Source: Carex sylvatica (lineage: Eukaryota > Streptophyta > Magnoliopsida > Poales > Cyperaceae). From it: DNA of 41,738 nt. Below the pieces are notes generated by a model. That model was not told the origin of the DNA. It saw only the letters and a program-made list of their open reading frames with translations, and did no database searches. The stretch is taken from assembly GCA_964058845.1 (NCBI GenBank), contig CAXKVR010000210.1, positions 1 through 41,738 on the forward strand, written 5' to 3'. This document shows, piece after piece, positions 32,371-41,738 of the stretch. Each line of letters begins with the position of its first letter. Positions within the stretch are counted from its first letter, which is position 1. The position numbers and the translations under genes were made by a program.

Positions 32371-33619
32371 GAACTGAGAAAATCTTTATAAATTATAATG
32401 ATTGAATTGAAGGAACACCTGATTTGCTGTTCTCACCCATTTCGTTCCTCTTTGCCGTTTGCACTAATTCACAAAGGTTTGTACCAGTGTCATATCACAT
32501 ATGTTAAAGTGCTAAATCGATTCTTACACTGGTACCAGTAGGTACCAGTGAATTTTGATTTATTGTATATTCTAATACAAGTTTCAGGGACCAAAATTTG
32601 ATTTATTGTATATTTTGATTTGTGTGGTTGGCCACTTGCCCTTGTCAGAAGAGGTTATGTGCAAATAATTGGGGTTTTGAGGTGGGCTGATTGAATAACA
32701 GATATGGGCCTTGTTGAGTTTGGGCCTTTGAGACATGTGAAATTGAAAAGAGAAAATAAAATGGAAATTTAATAACAGATATGGGCCTTGTTGATCGAGT
32801 TTTGCGTTTAACGATGAATATTTTTGGCATTCAATATAAAAGAATTCTTTGCTCTGTTCTTGCCTAGTCAACAATTGTCTTCAGTACTCCATTCAATATA
32901 TCGTCTCATTCATGGCGCAACCAATTTGTTAGCTGAGCTGATGATAGAAAGGACACTTCTTTTTTCTCTTAAATTTTTGACGTAAACGCTGTCACTTAAA
33001 AAGGAACGCCTGATAATAATAGCATTTCCTTTTGAATAGAACTCCCCCAGCTGCATTTCAACAACAACAACAACAAATGAACCAAACAGAAAACCTCAAG
33101 CCCAAACTACGTACTGCCCTTCTAACTTCTAATTATTGTGCATTTATTAGTCACTGGTCATCATGATCTTATAGCTATTAGGCTTTCAGCCTTTTGAGAT
33201 CCGAAAAAGGAAAACTAAAATTAATCAATGAATTTTCACTACATACAATGACACGACACGGATGCCAGACATAACACAACACTATTGTTGGACACTAGCA
33301 ACAAGTGATCATATTTATAATGAAACAACTATTCTCCCAACAGGAATATTGTAGCAACATTGTTTATAATTCATAACTGATGAATATAAAAGTTTGAAAT
33401 TTACTCAAATTGAGTATTTAAATTACATCAGCTAAACAAGTAGACTATATATTAGTATTACAGCTAGACAAATTAAACATCAATATTTAAGAACATTACA
33501 CATAACTATTTGATCAGGAATATAAGAAAACATAAATAATTACAATGATCAAGTAATGAACAAGCAGCTCACATTACAACTAAAATTTGATAATTACTCA
33601 CATTATTATAACAAAAGGA
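32371..33619. other. Intergenic, no gene recognised
   Basis: A 26-bp sequence, AATAACAGATATGGGCCTTG plus TTGA, is present twice, near 32693 and 32770. A (CAA)n run lies at 33058-33076. No exon motifs were identified. Confidence 0.4.
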
Positions 33620-34710
33620 GTTCATGTACCGAGAGAAAACTAGATGATGATCGTAGCTCTTGTTCAAAACTACATTGCAGGGTTGTATCAATTCCTGTGG
33701 TGTAGTCAAGTGGCATAATTAAGCTGCCTCTCCACCAAACTTTGGGATTCCATGGATGTTGTTGCTGTTAGTTAGACCCCTGCAAGACCTCGAGCCATAC
33801 CTCCACTTCCTTCATTAATTGTTTACCTTTTTTCTCCTTTCATTCTTAGGCACATTTGTGCAAGCTTGGCAACAGCTTCGAGTTCTGTTATGTGCCCCTC
33901 GTTCATAATTTGGAGATCCAAAATCTCAAAGAGATGATTCTCTTTCATAGCAGAACTAAAATATGCAAATGAGACTACCCCCTTGATACTTCCTACAGGA
34001 GAATAATGACTTTTCTCTCATAAGCAATTCAGCTAGAATGACACCAAAGCTTTAGACATCACCTTTTTAGGTTAACCGGCCAGTACTGCAATGGTATTCA
34101 GCTTCTAATTAAGTACCCGTGTGTATCTTGGATATATATATAGCTGTCCTTATGCCCGTTTGATCTATTTCAACAGATCTTCAGGCACCAAAATCTGACA
34201 CTTTTTTTGCGAAATAATCAACCAAAAGAATGTTTGATGATTTTCTGTCTGTGGAATACTGATATAGAGGCATGCAGACGTGTGAAGATAGGAAATTAAT
34301 TGCTCCTATAGCTTCAAGGGTAATTCTTAACTGATGCTTTCATGTCAAGGAACAGTGTTCCTCTCTATGGAGATGATTAAAAAATGTTCCACTCGAAATG
34401 AACTCATAAACGAGCAATGGGACTTTGTTCTATAGCAAAGGTTTAAATAAGGTTTATCGCGTCATAGATGAACAACTAAAAAAATGACGCTATGTCCATA
34501 AAGCGCCGCTGTAACGCGCTATTTAGAATCCTGGTCTATAGGCAACATTCATAGAGTTCAACAATATTCTTGTGGTTGACTTGTTGAGAGAATGACCACT
34601 TCATTTATGAACTAATCGATTTTAACCTGATCAACAATTTTTAACTTTTTTATGGTCACAACACGTTGATCCGTATATATAAATTTGCATAAAAATCTGC
34701 ATATGCAGCC
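33620..34710 (-). pseudogene. Wall-associated-kinase-like kinase domain pseudogene
   Basis: Reading the minus strand from about 34710: YTDQRVVTIKKLKIVDQVKI, D, stop, FINEVVILS, then a frameshift in the NHxNVVKL region. A roughly 100-bp insertion near 34450-34545 follows. Then PLLVYEFISSGTFFNHLHRE, a stop, and a decayed catalytic region. Near 33960-33830 the end of the kinase domain is recognisable: SFAYFSSAMKENHLFEILDL, IMNEGHITELEAVAKLAQMC and LRMKGEKR. These correspond to the WAK pattern (subdomains II-IV, then the XI region with K-R-P-T-M-K-E). The extracellular part is absent. Multiple stops and frameshifts make it non-functional. Confidence 0.82.
34447..34545. repeat. Small GC-palindrome insertion shared with 25085-25195
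   Basis: AAAGCGCCGCTGTAACGCGC here pairs with GCGCTATAGCGGCGCTTTAT-like sequence near 25145-25170 in inverse orientation. It interrupts the kinase frame between the CC(L) of subdomain IV and PLLVYEF. Confidence 0.5.
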
Positions 34711-34739
34711 ATGCAGTTTGCAGGGGCCTTCCGTATATG

Positions 34740-35424
34740 CAACAAAGCCGCATTTAAAAACATTGATTTTTACATAGCCACCCCTGCTGCCCTCTCTCTG
34801 TATCTGTACTCCAAGAATCTTCATTGATTCTCTCTTTCAATCTACTCCAAGCATATAGTGGCAAGACAAGAGAGACATGGGTCGAAACAAGGGAGGCGAG
34901 ACCTTCACCGAGGAGGCAACTAAAGGTGTCAAAACTTCAAACGATTGTAACTTCTCGCACGAAACTCCAATTTCAACTTATGACTACTTTTTGAAAAGCT
35001 TGCAAAGAGAAAAACAAATATTCCATGGGTTTACACAAAAAAATCCATCGTTTTAAAGGCCAAAAAATGTCGTTCATTATCTCAATTTTGTAATCAATTT
35101 TTTCATTTAGTTTCTTTTTTTCTCCTTTAATTACCATATTTGATTCTTATCAGATCTAGGGTTTTTTTAACTGTATTAATTTAGTATGAAAGCAAGTCAA
35201 ATACAAATCCAAACAAGTGATATTTAGATAGTGAACAATTAAAAAATATAAAAGCAAGTGATAATACAAATCCAAACAAGCGATATTTATTTCCATATTT
35301 ATATAGCGAACAATTACAAAATATAAAAGCAAGTGTAATACAAATCCAGAAGAGCCATATTTCAATAGAAAAAGCGACCCATCCCTTCTAGCTAGGAAAA
35401 TTATATATATCTATATGACTATAT
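34740..35424 (-). repeat. Shared 3-prime flank, minus-strand copy
   Basis: Inverse of 31490-32110, with the same CACTTGC, GAGAGAG and GCAGCAGGGGTGGC blocks. It connects gene copy 3 to the WAK pseudogene and shows the original gene-then-WAK order. Confidence 0.75.
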
Positions 35425-35765
35425 CTATCTGAAAACAATATAAAACATAAAAGTAAGTGCAATACAAACCGAAAAAACGACATCATCTTTTGATATTAAC
35501 TCCCCACACCACCAGCCGGTAAACAAGAAGCCAGCAAATGGTACACACATAACTGCTCCAATAAGAGATGATAGCAAGAGGGCAAAGTACTTTGGGCAAT
35601 ATTTCTTAAATATTCCTTTAACTTGACCAAACAGAAGGATAAAAGATAAGATGGAACAGTACTTTGATGTCAGCCATATGATCCCCATCATGAACCTCGA
35701 CACCTTGTTGCCTTGGAAGTAATACATACCAACTCTCGCTATCATTGCCTGTATGATCAGAAGAA
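35425..35765 (-). pseudogene. Unrecognised small membrane protein gene, copy 3, split by CACTA insertion
   Basis: The minus strand is open from the junction at 35765 through LLIIQAMIARVGMYYFQ, FMMGIIWLTSKYCSILSFIL, PKYFALLLSSLIGAVMCVPF and ends VCIALTFMFYIVFR at 35425. It aligns without gaps to the intact protein until the last ten residues, with changes such as Cys to Trp in the second hydrophobic stretch. The first third of the gene is missing because a CACTA terminus begins at 35766; it should reappear beyond the other end of that element, outside the window. Confidence 0.75.
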
Positions 35766-35794
35766 CACTAGTGGAAAAACAGGAATCAGGATCG

Positions 35795-36070
35795 GCCTAT
35801 CAGGATCGGTTATATTAAACAACCGATACTAATATCTATCTGGATCGGTTCTTTGAACAAAACCGATCCTAATAGTATATCAGGATCGGTTTTTATAAAC
35901 AACCGATCCTGATAGTTGAAGTATCAGGATCGGTTTTTATAAACAACTGATCCTGATACTATCTGGATCGGTTTTTATAAACAACCGATCCTGATAGTTC
36001 ACTATCAGGATCAGTTGTTTATAAAAACCGATCTAGATACTATCTGGATCGGTTTTCTATTATGGAACCG
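35795..36070. repeat. Subterminal ATCAGGATCGGTT palindrome array
   Basis: About ten alternating copies of (C)AGGATCGGTT and AACCGATCCTGATA with 8-11-bp AT spacers. An inverse block of the same type occurs at 38330-38520. Confidence 0.85.
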
Positions 36071-36074
36071 ATTC

Positions 36075-36195
36075 AGATAGTTTTTTTTTCCCCTTCAGAA
36101 CCAACTTTAAAAAAAAAAAAAAAAAAAAACTATCTGGATCGGTTGTATCATAAAGAACCGATCCAGATACTTTTTTTTTTTTTTTTCAGAACCAA

Positions 36196-36241
<46 letters not shown>

Positions 36242-36323
36242 ATCTGGATCGGTTGTATCATAAAGAACCGATCCAGATACTTTTTTTTTTTTTTTTTTTT
36301 TCAGAACCAACTTTAAAAAAAAA

Positions 36324-36359
<36 letters not shown>

Positions 36360-36433
36360 GGATCGGTTATATCATAAAGAACCGATCCAGATACTTTTTT
36401 TTTTTTTTTTTTTTTTTTCAGAACCAACTTTAA

Positions 36434-36468
<35 letters not shown>

Positions 36469-36540
36469 GGATCGGTTGTATCATAAAGAACCGATCCAGA
36501 TACTTTTTTTTTTTTTTTTTTTTTTTCAGAACCAAATTTA

Positions 36541-36580
<40 letters not shown>

Positions 36581-36612
36581 GGATCGGTTGTATCATAAAG
36601 AACCGATCCAGA

Positions 36613-36651
<39 letters not shown>

Positions 36652-36728
36652 TTGGTTTTGAAAAAAAAAAAAAAAAAAAAAAAAAGTATCTGGATCGGTT
36701 CTTTATGATACAACCGATCCAGATAGTT
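36075..36728. repeat. Hairpin array with homopolymer and TA spacers, unit about 110 bp
   Basis: Six copies of TATCTGGATCGGTT, an 11-base loop like GTATCATAAAG, and AACCGATCCAGATA begin at about 36131, 36241, 36356, 36467, 36577 and 36687. They are separated by poly-T, CAGAACCAACTTTAAA and poly-A or (TA)n. Homopolymers reach 40 bases. All open frames here are artefacts of this pattern. Confidence 0.92.
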
Positions 36729-36730
36729 TT

Positions 36731-37573
36731 TTTATATAAGCATATCCCCACATATGCTTATAACTCATTTTTGTGCTTCCAATGTCCAAATGGTCGATCT
36801 GAACCGTTCATCTTGTTCTCCATATTAATATGTGCTTGGAGACTAAATTTTATATTTTTCTGAATTTTTTTACTATTTATTAAGCCATTTTGAAAATCGC
36901 TGATCCAACGGTGGCTGCACAAAACAGTAAAATCAGCAGCCACCGTTGGATTAATAATTTTCAAAGTGGCTTAATAAATAGTAAAAAAATTCAGAAAAAT
37001 GTAAAATTTAGTTTCTAAGCACATATTAATATGGAGAACAAGATGAACGGTTCAGATCGACCATTTGGACATTGAAAGCACAAAAATGAGTTATAAGCAT
37101 ATGTGGGGATATGCTTATATAAGCATAGGAGGTTGGCTACTATGCTTATATAAGCATATCCCCACATATGCTTATAACTCATTTTTGTGTTTTCAATGTC
37201 CAAATGGTTGATCGGAACCGTTCATCTTGTTCTCCATATTAATATGTTCTTGGAGACTAAATTTTACATTTTTCTGAATTTTTTTACTATTTATTAAGCT
37301 AATTTGAAAATCGTTGATCCAACGGTGGCTTAACAAAACAGTAAAATCAGAAGCCACCGTTGGATCAGAGATTTTCAAATTAGCTTAATAAATAGTAAAA
37401 AAATTCAGAAAAATATAAAATTTAGTCTCCAAAAATATATTAATATGGAGAACAAGATGAACGGTTCCGATCGACCATTTGGATATTGAAAATACAAAAA
37501 TGAGTTATAAGCATATGTGGGGATATGCTTATATAAGCATAGTAGCCAACCTCTAAGCATAGTAGCCAACCTC
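36731..37573. mobile_element. Outer foldback MITE, interrupted
   Basis: ATATAAGCATATCCCCACAT at 36731 pairs with ATGTGGGGATATGCTTATAT at about 37101-37120, giving arms of about 190 bp around a loop at ATCCAACGGTGGCTGC / GCAGCCACCGTTGGAT. The right end (TAGCCAACCTC to 37573) resumes after an inner copy. The left end lacks the first 19 bases of the family terminus (GAGGTTGGCTACTATGCTT). Confidence 0.8.
37129..37553. mobile_element. Inner foldback MITE, Mutator-type, 425 bp
   Basis: TAAGCATAG lies on both sides (37120-37128 and 37554-37562), a perfect 9-bp target duplication. The ends are GAGGTTGGCTACTATGCTTA and its reverse complement, with arms of about 200 bp that pair almost completely. It sits inside the right end of a sister element. 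An identical copy lies at 40665-41089. Confidence 0.9.
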
Positions 37574-38040
37574 ATAAATATGTATAAGTTATCAGATATT
37601 TAGAATGTTATTTTTTAAAATAATTTTATAAATAATTTACAAATAACTTATATAATTTATAAATAATTTATATGTTATGATATTATATGAATAAGTTATC
37701 ATATTTTGATATATAAATTATTTTTTAAATATTTTTTTGTAAAATAAGTTATCATATTTTGATATATAAATTACTTTTTAAAACTTATTTCATTTTTATT
37801 TTTAGTGGTTTGAAAATATCAAAACTAAATAAATTTCATTCTTCTTGAAATCTTATTTGATGTAACAAATATTTGTAACTTACATTTAACTAATTTATGA
37901 AGAAAAACATTTTTTTAGAAATAATTTTTAGGGAGCAATGTTGTTTAACATTTCTCATTATAATAATTTATTTATAAAAAAATTTCTGGAATTTTGAAGA
38001 AGTAATTTATTTATGCAAAATATAACACACACAAATATAA
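37574..38040. other. AT-rich interior of the CACTA element, nothing recognised
   Basis: Contains a repeated GTTATCATATTTTGATATAT block (37696 and 37748). No coding frame. Confidence 0.5.
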
Positions 38041-38043
38041 ACA

Positions 38044-38143
38044 CTATCAGGATCTGTTCCTACCTCCAGAACCGATCCAGATACTCTGAAAAAAAAAAAA
38101 AAAAGTATCTGGATCGGTTATTTATGATACAACCGATCCAGAT

Positions 38144-38195
<52 letters not shown>

Positions 38196-38256
38196 TTGGT
38201 TCTGAAAAAAAAAAAAAATATCTGGATCGGTTCTTTATGATACAACCGATCCAGAT

Positions 38257-38291
<35 letters not shown>

Positions 38292-38520
38292 TTGGTTCTG
38301 AAAAAAAAAAAAACTATCTGGATCGGTTCCATAATAGGAAACCGATCCAGATAGTATCTAGATCGGTTTTTATAAACAACCGATCCTGATAGTTGAACTA
38401 TCAGGATCGGTTGTTTATAAAAACCGATCCAGATACTATCTGGATCGGTTTTTTATAAACAACCGATCCTGATAGTTGAACTATCAGGATCGGTTGTTCT
38501 AAACAACCGATCCTGATAAC
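38044..38520. repeat. Second hairpin array
   Basis: Same TATCTGGATCGGTT / AACCGATCCAGATA palindromes at about 38107, 38219, 38316 and 38404-38520, with poly-T tracts up to about 46 bases. The orientation of the TTTAAAGTTGGTTCTG spacer is inverse to most of the first array. Confidence 0.9.
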
Positions 38521-38523
38521 TCA

Positions 38524-38735
38524 CTAGGGTTCTTATTTTCATTCCGCGCCTCTCATTTTCAACTTAGCGAAAATCAAACCTGCCTCTCAACTCCTCCGTC
38601 TCTTTCTCTGTCTCATTCTCTCCCTTTTCTAGGGTTCTTATTTTCATTTTGCATCTCTCATTTTCAACTTTGCAAAAATCAAACCCACCTCTTAACTCGT
38701 TCGTCTCTCTCTCTCTGTCTCCGGCGTCTCTCAAC
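38524..38735. repeat. 105-bp tandem duplication at start of the gene-like block
   Basis: CTAGGGTTCTTATTTTCATT, CTCTCATTTTCAACTT and the CTCTCTCTGTCTC tract occur twice, offset by 105 bp. The pyrimidine-rich content and AGGGTTCT motif resemble a plant 5-prime UTR. Confidence 0.75.
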
Positions 38736-38804
38736 TTAGCAATCTTTGTCTCTCTCTGTCTCGATCAAGTAAAAAAAAGGCGAAGAAGACGAAAACTGAT
38801 AAGG

Positions 38805-39215
38805 ATGTGCCATCAATCTCTTCCAAGTTCATGGAATGAGATGAAGGATGATGTCCCAGTAGCTTATGCCCTTAAATTATACTTAAGGTACATACTATTT
38901 ATTTTCTCAAATCTCTTATGCACATTTGAGCATATTTTGTATTTTTAATTTACACTAAATTGCAGTATTAAAGTTTATGGTTTCAATTTTTTTTTTTTTT
39001 TCATTTGAGCAAGGTCTTTTGAGATTATTCAATCGGCGGTGAAGAGGTACACTTTGAGGTATGCGCGCTAGCTAGGTTTTTCTTGTCTTTCAATTTAAAT
39101 AATACATGCATCAAAGATGCACAAGCAAGCAATTAATGATATAAATATTTGTTCAGATTTTGAAGCTTGCACTGGAGGAGACGATAAAAGATGGAGTGTC
39201 ATACATGTGGCTAAA
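38805..39215 (+). CDS. Possible exons of a CACTA-carried gene, uncertain
   Basis: After the UTR-like duplication, an ATG at 38805 opens MCHQSLPSSWNEMKDDVPVA and YALKLYLR, ending at AG/GTACAT (38887). After a poly-T tract a second block (about 39015-39057) reads RSFEIIQSAVKRYTLR and ends at AG/GTATGC. After TTTGTTCAG a third block (from about 39156) reads ILKLALEETIKDGVSYMWL. The first two join in frame; the third does not join in the frame shown. I recognise no transposase or host family. It could be a captured host gene, a transposon gene start, or chance. Confidence 0.3.
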
Positions 39216-39408
39216 TTTTATTTTGCTATTGCACCAAGTTTCTTCAATTATTGTACTTTTTTTTGTGTTTCATGAATTTTATTTTGTGTTCTTAATTGAT
39301 TTTGAGCTCCAATAAATCAATGGTAAATAAAAAAAAAAAATTATGTTGGTCAGCAAATATATATGGAAGCTGGCCAAATAAAAAAAATATTTTTTTTAGA
39401 TCCAATAT

Positions 39409-39472
39409 AACATCAGGATCGGTTGTTTTGAAACAACCGATCCAGATAGTTTTTTTCTCCCTTCAGAACCAA

Positions 39473-39508
<36 letters not shown>

Positions 39509-39545
39509 ATCTGGATCGGTTATTTATGATACAACTGATCCAGAT

Positions 39546-39589
<44 letters not shown>

Positions 39590-39726
39590 TTGGTTCTGAA
39601 GGGAAAAAAAAAAAAACTATCTGGATCGGTTTCATAATAGGAAACCGATCCAGATAGTCAGTTATCTGGATCGGTTCTATAATAGTGAACCGATCCAGAT
39701 ACTTTTTTTTTTTTTTTCAGAACCAA

Positions 39727-39770
<44 letters not shown>

Positions 39771-39853
39771 ATCTGGATCGGTTGTATCATAAAGAACCGA
39801 TCCAGATACTTTTTTTTTTTTTTTTTTTTTCAGAACCAACTTTAAAAAAAAAA

Positions 39854-39893
<40 letters not shown>

Positions 39894-39969
39894 GGATCGG
39901 TTATATCATAAAGAACCGATCCAGATACTTTTTTTTTTTTTTTTTTTTTTTTCAGAACCAACTTTAAAA

Positions 39970-40000
<31 letters not shown>

Positions 40001-40076
40001 CTGGATCGGTTGTATCATAAAGAACCGATCCAGATACTTTTTTTTTTTTTTTTTTTTTTCAGAACCAACTTTAAAA

Positions 40077-40111
<35 letters not shown>

Positions 40112-40143
40112 GGATCGGTTGTATCATAAAGAACCGATCCAGA

Positions 40144-40185
<42 letters not shown>

Positions 40186-40262
40186 TTGGTTTTGAAAAAA
40201 AAAAAAAAAAAAAAAAAAAAAGTATCTGGATCGGTTCTTTATGATACAACCGATCCAGATAG
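39409..40262. repeat. Third hairpin array
   Basis: At least eight palindrome units. From about 39690 on it repeats the first array (36157-36728) unit for unit, differing mainly in homopolymer and TA lengths. Confidence 0.9.
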
Positions 40263-41679
40263 TTTTTTTATATAAGCATATCCCCACATATGCTTATAAC
40301 TCATTTTTGTGCTTCCAATGTCCAAATGGTCGATCTGAACCGTTCATCTTGTTCTCCATATTAATATGTGCTTGGAGACTAAATTTTATATTTTTCTGAA
40401 TTTTTTTACTATTTATTAAGCCATTTTGAAAATCGCTGATCCAACGGTGGCTGCACAAAACAGTAAAATCAGCAGCCACCGTTGGATTAATAATTTTCAA
40501 AGTGGCTTAATAAATAGTAAAAAAATTCAGAAAAATGTAAAATTTAGTTTCTAAGCACATATTAATATGGAGAACAAGATGAACGGTTCAGATCGACCAT
40601 TTGGACATTGAAAGCACAAAAATGAGTTATAAGCATATGTGGGGATATGCTTATATAAGCATAGGAGGTTGGCTACTATGCTTATATAAGCATATCCCCA
40701 CATATGCTTATAACTCATTTTTGTGTTTTCAATGTCCAAATGGTTGATCGGAACCGTTCATCTTGTTCTCCATATTAATATGTTCTTGGAGACTAAATTT
40801 TACATTTTTCTGAATTTTTTTACTATTTATTAAGCTAATTTGAAAATCGTTGATCCAACGGTGGCTTAACAAAACAGTAAAATCAGAAGCCACCGTTGGA
40901 TCAGAGATTTTCAAATTAGCTTAATAAATAGTAAAAAAATTCAGAAAAATATAAAATTTAGTCTCCAAAAATATATTAATATGGAGAACAAGATGAACGG
41001 TTCCGATCGACCATTTGGATATTGAAAATACAAAAATGAGTTATAAGCATATGTGGGGATATGCTTATATAAGCATAGTAGCCAACCTCTAAGCATAGTA
41101 GCCAACCTCATAAATATGTATAAGTTATCAGATATTTAGAATGTTATTTTTTAAAATAATTTTATAAATAATTTACAAATAACTTATATAATTTATAAAT
41201 AATTTATATGTTATGATATTATATGAATAAGTTATCATATTTTGATATATAAATTATTTTTTAAATATTTTTTTGTAAAATAAGTTATCATATTTTGATA
41301 TATAAATTACTTTTTAAAACTTATTTCATTTTTATTTTTAGTGGTTTGAAAATATCAAAACTAAATAAATTTCATTCTTCTTGAAATCTTATTTGATGTA
41401 ACAAATATTTGTAACTTACATTTAACTAATTTATGAAGAAAAACATTTTTTTAGAAATAATTTTTAGGGAGCAATGTTGTTTAACATTTCTCATTATAAT
41501 AATTTATTTATAAAAAAATTTCTGGAATTTTGAAGAAGTAATTTATTTATGCAAAATATAACACACACAAATATAAACACTATCAGGATCTGTTCCTACC
41601 TCCAGAACCGATCCAGATACTCTGAAAAAAAAAAAAAAAAGTATCTGGATCGGTTATTTATGATACAACCGATCCAGAT

Positions 41680-41729
<50 letters not shown>

Positions 41730-41738
41730 TTGGTTCTG
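39690..41738. repeat. Second copy of a direct duplication (first copy 36157-38204)
   Basis: The sequence repeats at an offset of 3,529-3,536 bp from about 39690 to the window edge. From 40294 to 41600 I saw no difference from 36758-38064. The unit therefore holds array, both MITEs, AT-rich interior, second array and gene-like block, and the second copy runs off the edge within the poly-T of the second array. Confidence 0.9.
40665..41089. mobile_element. Inner foldback MITE, duplicated copy
   Basis: Same element as at 37129-37553, with its TAAGCATAG target duplications at 40656-40664 and 41090-41098. Present because of the 3.5-kb duplication, not because of an independent insertion. Confidence 0.88.

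Larger units (their letters stand above)
35766..41738. mobile_element. CACTA (En/Spm) transposon, left end and at least 5.97 kb, incomplete
   Basis: The terminus CACTAGTGGAAAAACAGG starts at 35766, interrupting a coding frame cleanly. Directly inside are subterminal repeats AGGATCGGTTTTTATAAACA and their inverse CCGATCCTGATAG, arranged as short palindromes, as is usual for CACTA ends. The adjacent host trinucleotide is GAA. No matching right terminus (CTGTTTTTCCACTAGTG) is present, so the element extends past 41738. The interior contains hairpin arrays, nested MITEs, a gene-like block at 38524-39300 and a large direct duplication. Confidence 0.85.

Noticed and set aside
36062..36863. Several overlapping open frames rich in Phe, Lys and Ile-Tyr
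   Set aside because: They are translations of poly-T, poly-A and TA spacers in the hairpin array.
38519..38530. CACTAGGG at 38522 as a CACTA terminus
   Set aside because: The following sequence lacks the GTGGAAAAAC of the true end and continues into a UTR-like tandem duplication; no target duplication was seen.
36075..40262. CRISPR-like regular repeats
   Set aside because: Repeats are palindromic but the spacers are homopolymers and TA tracts in a plant CACTA element; there are no unique spacers or cas genes.

Overview
This is a repeat-dominated stretch of a flowering-plant nuclear genome. Evidence for a plant: a class III (seven-exon) terpene synthase, a CYP71-type P450 N-terminus, wall-associated-kinase (WAK) fragments, and hAT, CACTA, Mutator-like, Ty3/gypsy and LINE elements in AT-rich DNA. 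The P450 and WAK sequences look monocot-like to me, but that is a weak inference.

Layout. 1-745: LINE tail fragment, a small tandem repeat, and a truncated P450 on the minus strand. 1171-4802: decayed CACTA-like element. 5478-6126 and 6487-7089: two non-autonomous hAT-like elements. 9570-15554: a complete set of seven terpene synthase exons on the plus strand, broken by loss of the end of exon 2 and a one-base frameshift in exon 5. 16578-17586: another hAT with exact 8-bp target duplications. 18314-22121: a Ty3/gypsy element with LTRs, primer-binding site, purine tract and 5-bp target duplication, deleted between reverse transcriptase and the C-terminal chromodomain and carrying several stops. 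23399-35765: a region built from repeated blocks, holding three copies of an unrecognised two-exon gene for a small multi-span membrane protein, with WAK pseudogene pieces next to two copies. Only the copy at 30389-31489 is intact; 24379-24753 is decayed; the third, on the minus strand, is cut at 35765 by a CACTA element. LINE pieces, a 1,082-bp Mutator-like foldback with perfect 9-bp target duplications and a long ATG/ATT microsatellite lie between them. 35766-41738: the CACTA element, running off the right edge, with arrays of short hairpins separated by poly-T, poly-A and TA tracts, nested foldback MITEs, and a nearly identical direct repeat offset by about 3.53 kb.

Function. The only locus that looks intact is the 159-residue membrane protein gene at 30389-31489. 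Its upstream region is shared with the decayed copy and contains an inverted pair of TTGAC (W-box core) sites. The P450 and terpene synthase remnants lie about 9 kb apart and could be relics of a terpenoid locus. Most remaining long open frames are shadows of low-complexity or transposon sequence.
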